Assembly (NCBI RefSeq): GCF_046630445.1
Contig: NC_092341.1
Location: 5,334,001-5,398,000, forward strand
Reading direction: 5' to 3'
Source: Rutidosis leptorrhynchoides
Lineage: Eukaryota > Streptophyta > Magnoliopsida > Asterales > Asteraceae
DNA length: 64,000 bases
In this document: positions 59,679 to 64,000 of the stretch, in pieces
Layout of the letters: the number at the start of each line of letters is the position of its first letter
Numbering within the stretch: the first letter of the stretch is position 1
Notes under the pieces: generated by a model
Database searches by the model: none
The model's input: the letters and a program-made list of their open reading frames with translations, nothing else
Told to the model about the DNA's origin: nothing
Translations under genes and position numbers: made by a program

Positions 59679-62600
59679 CTAATTAGCGTTGGGGGAGAAA
59701 GTGATGTCATCTTGAACCGTGGTATTAACTCCATCAAAATAGAGTTTTAATCGATGACCATTCACTTTAAAAGTATTTCTGTTTCCAAACAACTCAACAT
59801 ATTCCGATGGAAATGCTTGTTTCACCAAATAAGGTCCCGTCCATCGGGACTTCAACTTTCCGGGAGAAAATTTAAACCGTGAGTTAAAAACCAAAACCTT
59901 ATCACCGGTTTTAAACTCTTTCACTTCTTTCAATCGGGCATCATGCCACCTTTTCATTTTCTCCTTATACGAGCTCGAATTCTCGTACGCCTCTAACCTC
60001 AACTCTTCCAATTCATGCATTTACATGAATCGGTTTTCACCAGCCTTTTCCATGTCTAAATTACAAAGTTTCAATGCCCAGTATGCTCTATGTTCCACTT
60101 CAACCGGAAGATGGCACGCTTTACCATATACAAGTCTAAATGGTGTGGTACCGGTTGGTGTTTTAAAAGCAGTCCTAAAGGCCCACAACGCATCATCTAA
60201 CTTGCGTTGCCAAATCTTAGGGTTGTTATCAACCGTCTTATCAAGTATGCGTTTTAAGGCACGATTCGTGTTCTCCACTTGACCACTCGTTTGCGGGTGG
60301 TACGGAGTAGAGAAACGATGAGTTATGCCATACTTCTTCAACACCTTTTCAAGAAGGTTGTTGGCAAAATGTGTTCCTCGATCGGATATGAGTGCCTTCG
60401 GAATTCCAAAGCGCGAGAAGAGATTTTTTAAGAAGTTCACCACCACCCTATCATCATTCGTAGGTAAAGCTTTCGCTTCAGCCCACTTAGATACATAGTC
60501 AATGGCTACTAGGATGTACTTGCACTTATGGGAACTTGGAAATGGTCCCATGAAATCGATTCCCCAAATATCAAAGATTTCACAAACTTGGATGCCGGTT
60601 TGAGGCATCTCATCCTTTTTCGTGATGTTACCCGTTCGTTGGCATGCATTACAAGTCCGAACAAAATTATGGGCATCTTTAAAGATCGTGGGCCAATAAA
60701 AGCCCGAGTCAAGGATTTTTCTTGCGGTGTGGTTTGGTGCGAAATGACCGCCGGTGGGCCCTTGATGACAATGCTCAAGAATTTGTTGAGCCTCTTTTCC
60801 GTACACACAACGCCGAATCATTTGATCTGCACCAACACGAAATAGGTCGGGATGTTCCCAGAAATAGGACTTCAAATCCGCAAAGAATTTCTTCTTTTGT
60901 TGATAAGAAAGTCCTTTTTGAAGAATGCCTGACGCAAGATAGTTTGCAAAATGGGCAAACCATGGGATTTCAGATTCCTTGTCAACCCTCATTAATGATT
61001 CATCAGGAAATGTGTCCTTGATGATTGTATCATCGAGTTTTTCTAATTTGAGGTTTTCAAGTCGGGATAAATGGTCGGCGGCTAGATTCTCGGCTCCTTT
61101 CTTATCACGTATCTCAATGTCAAACTCTTGAAGTAAAAGAACCCAACGTATGAGACGATGTTTTGCATCTAGTTTCGAGAATAAGTACCTAAAGGCCGAA
61201 TGGTCCGTGTAAACAATGGTTTTGGACAACACCAAATATGACCGAAATTTATCAAACGCATAAACAACCGCCAAGAGCTCCTTTTCTGTGGTGGTATAAT
61301 TAATTTGAGCTCCCGTTAGCGTTTTGCTCGCATGATAAATTGGACGAAAATGATTATCGGGTGGTTGTCCCAAGACAGCACCTACGGCATAGTCGCTCGC
61401 GTCACACATTAACTCAAAAGGCATACTCCAATCCAGAGATACGATAATGGGAGCTTGTGTGAGTTTTGACTTTAGAATGGAGAATGCATTCTCGCAATTT
61501 GAATCGAAGTCAAATGGAGCATCCTTTTCAAGAAGTTTGGTCATTGGGCGGGCGATTTTAGAAAAATCTTTGATAAATCGTCTGTAGAATCCCGCGTGAC
61601 CAAGAAAGCTTCTAATGGCCTTGACATTTGTCGGTATAGGTAGCTTAGAGATAACTTCAATTTTAGCTTTATCTACCTCTATTCCCGCACGAGATATCTT
61701 GTGACCAAGTACAATGCCCTCCTTCACCATGAGGTGGCATTTTTCCCAATTTAGGACCAAGTTTGCTTTCTCACATCGGATAAGCATACGTTCAAGGTTA
61801 AAAAGACACAATTCAAAGGAATCTCCAAACACGAAAAAGTCATCCATGAAGACTTCCATACAATCCTCTACCATATCATCAAAAATTGCCATCATGCACC
61901 TTTGAAAGGTTCCGAGTGCATTGCATAAACCAAATGGCATGCGGCGATAGGCAAAGGTACCTAAAGGATAAGTGAATGTGGTCTTTTCTTGGTCGTTGGG
62001 ATCAATTGGAATTTGGAAGTAACCGGAGAAACCATCTAGAAAGCAATAGTATTCTTTCCCCGCTAATCGTTCAATCATTTGATCAATAAAAGGCAACGGG
62101 AAATGATCCTTTCTAGTGGCATCATTGAGACGCCTGTAATCAATACAGACTCACCAGCCGGTAACCATTCTAGTTGGAACGAGTTCGTCCTTTTCATTTA
62201 CAATAATGGTTGTACCCCCCCTTTTTGGGCACTACTTGTACTGGACTAACCCAAGGACTATCGGAGATGGGGCAGATTAAGCCGATGTCAAGAAGCTTGA
62301 CTACCTCCTTTTTAACCACCTCTTTCATGTTAGGATTTAGCCTACGTTGTCTTTGTACTACTGGTTTGAAGTCATTCTCAAGGAGAATTTTATGTGTACA
62401 ATAAGACTGGTTTATCCCTGGAATGTCGGTCATTTTCCAGGCTATAGCCTTTTTATGGGTTTTCAAAACAGAGATTAACCTATCCTTCTTGTTACCGGAA
62501 AGATGTGAAGCAATAATTACCGGTAATTGAGATGTACCTTCGAGATAAGCATACTCCAAGTGTTTGGGTAGCTCCTTAAGCTCTAGTACGGGTGGTTCTT

Positions 62601-63555
62601 CTAAGGAATTCTTTATTCGGAATCTATCTTTATTTCCGATATCTTCAAATGATTCCTCTTCCTTGGGAATTTCTTCTTCCATGGTCTCATCATCCGTGAC
62701 CACTTTCATCAACTCATCAAAAGCTTCATCAATATTGAAATACTCACTTTCACTTACCGGGGCAAACCCCGATGTATCAATTTAAAGTAGCTCCTGCAAT
62801 TCATCCTCAACACAAAGATTTATAACATCAATTTAAAAACAAGAGTCATCGGTGGAAGTGGGTATTTTCATGGCTTTGTCAATATGACAAATTATTCTCT
62901 CGTTTCCCACACCTAGACTTAATTGTTCTTTTTGGACATTAATGATAGCATCTGCGGTGTTAAGGAAAGGACGTCCTAAAATGATAGGAACTTTTGTGTC
63001 CTCTTGCATTTCTAGAATAACAAAGTCGACGGGAAAGATAAGTGAGCCAACTTTTACAAGAATATCCTCGGCTTTACCTATGGGAGTATCAAATGATTGA
63101 TTTGCTAATCGAATACCCATCCGGGTTGGTTTCAAGTCTCCTAAGTCAAGTTTCAAATATAACGAGTAAGGCAATAGGTTAACACTTGCACCTAGGTCGG
63201 CTAGTGCATCGTACACTACCGAATCACCCATCATACATGGGATGATAAAACTACCCGGATCTCCCAATTTTGGAGGTACATTTTGCTTTTTTAAGATGGC
63301 CGAACACTCCTCATGGAGGAATGTGGCAGAAACATCGTGGTATTTACCCTTCAAGGATATGAGATCTTTCAAAAACTTCCCGTAATGGGGCATACCCTTA
63401 AGAACCTCCGCGAGTGGCATGTTAATGCTTATTTGCTTGATCATATCTGCAAATTTCTGATATTGGCTCGCGAGTCTGTCTTTCTTCAATGCTTTTGGGT
63501 ATGGAATAGGTGCCTTGTACACCTTCACTGGTGGTTCTTCACTTTTCTTCGACAT
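59679..63555 (-). pseudogene. Athila-like pol of element I (protease to integrase)
   Basis: Reading leftwards: protease (63555-62833) with DLGASVNLLP in place of the usual D-[ST]-G and a flap region ending IILGRPFL; linker (62712-62194); reverse transcriptase with FMDDFFVFG; RNase H ([34 protein letters not shown]); integrase zinc finger ([16 protein letters not shown] to CNACQ) and core with D in [11 protein letters not shown] in LISDRGTHF and E in [13 protein letters not shown]; and integrase C-terminal part (60020-59679). Breaks: TAA at 62833 and 62782, an extra G in a seven-G run (62215-62221 on plus), TGA at 62151 and TAA at 60021. At the breaks the neighbouring parts continue in frame, so each is a single lesion. 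All four stops can be explained by C-to-T change of CAA or CGA. Confidence 0.92.
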
Positions 63556-63558
63556 GAC

Positions 63559-64000
63559 CTATGGTGGATTATTTTTCTCTTGTTCTTTTTCAAGATGCTC
63601 ATCTACATCAACAGGTACCTGCAAAACAGAAGGAGATAAAGGAACTTCTGGGGACTTTGGAATCTCCGGGTTAGTGGTTAAACCACTTCTAGTAGTTATA
63701 GCATTTACATACTCATTCCTTGTTTGATTGTTACTGGGATTCACTTGAGTCTTTGAGGGGAGAGCACCAGGTGGTCTCTCTTCTAGTAACTGTGAGATCC
63801 TTCCAACATCCCTTTCTAAATTCTGAATCGTAGCTTTTTGATTTCGAATTTACTGAGTTTGAAGTTCCGCATTTTGCTCGTTTTAACCATAAAATCTCTC
63901 AAAAGATCTTCTAAACCGGATTTCTTCTCGGGTTGTGGTTGTACATGTACTTGTGGTTGTGGTTGTGGTTGATTATGTTGGAAATTATTTTGGTAATTTC
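63559..64000 (-). pseudogene. C-terminal gag of element I
   Basis: The frame 63744-63559 (NAITTRSGLTTNPEIPKSPE ... EKEQEKNNPP) has the ITTRSG phrase common just before the protease in Athila-like gags. It ends in TAG at 63559 (CAG expected), after which the protease frame continues. Further upstream a TAA and a frameshift separate this from a Gln/Pro-rich segment at the window edge (about 63930-64000). Confidence 0.7.

Larger units (their letters stand above)
57256..64000 (-). mobile_element. Element I: Athila-like Ty3/gypsy internal region, runs off right edge
   Basis: Minus strand. From right to left: end of gag, protease, reverse transcriptase, RNase H, integrase, a long 3' region with a broken Pro/Tyr-rich ORF, polypurine tract, LTR. 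The wording of the reverse transcriptase and integrase is that of the Athila lineage. At least six stop codons and two frameshifts mark it as dead. It inserted into LTR H (left junction 31169/31170). Confidence 0.85.

Overview
The window is repeat-dense plant nuclear DNA, most likely from a eudicot. The one clear host gene has typical plant exon and intron structure, and nearly everything else is plant-type transposable elements: Ty3/gypsy chromovirus (Tekay-like) and Athila-like LTR elements, solo LTRs, LINEs, SINEs, a Stowaway MITE and hAT-like MITEs. The overall look suggests Asteraceae, but that is an impression, not a demonstration.

Layout. 1-9032 is a minus-strand nest. A Tekay-type element (C) is cut by the left window edge. 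It sits inside an LTR of its own family (D), which sits inside a diverged relative (E). 9033-10908 is anonymous repeat-like DNA carrying a 951-bp hAT-type MITE with an 8-bp target duplication. 10909-13947 is a 3.0-kb solo LTR (F, duplication AATAC). 14200-19239 holds two dead LINE copies and a fold-back MITE. 19240-22701 is a solo LTR (G, duplication CCACA) of the same family as C. The host gene at 24582-26616 encodes a receptor-like cytoplasmic kinase in four exons, followed by a MITE-like unit and a SINE-like unit. From 29658 to the right edge lies a four-level nest: LTR H (Tekay family, minus), broken by Athila-like element I (minus, running off the right edge), whose LTR is broken by Tekay element A (plus, 32241-56560, duplication AATTC), whose 3' LTR is broken by non-autonomous element B (plus, 42829-54057, duplication TTAGC). 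B itself contains a 615-bp solo LTR (duplication GAAGG).

The most interesting content is the Tekay-type family of elements A and C. Between the primer-binding site and gag it carries two extra open reading frames: a strongly acidic protein with an in-frame six-residue repeat, and a 227-aa F-box protein that looks host-derived. The F-box frame is open in both copies. A hand comparison gives about 12 synonymous and 9 replacement differences, which points to constraint. A conserved splice donor in the leader and a conserved acceptor just before the F-box start suggest expression from a spliced message.

Element B has no usable gag-pol, but it shares the primer-binding site, the adjoining leader, an internal copy of the polypurine-type motif and the terminal hairpin plus polypurine tract with A. 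It looks like a parasite of the A-type machinery. Its two LTRs are both 3150 bp and I found only one difference between them, so it is a very recent insertion. The LTRs of A differ at about 28 of 3251 positions by hand count. All gag-pol regions seen here carry stop codons or frameshifts, so none of these copies looks autonomous now.
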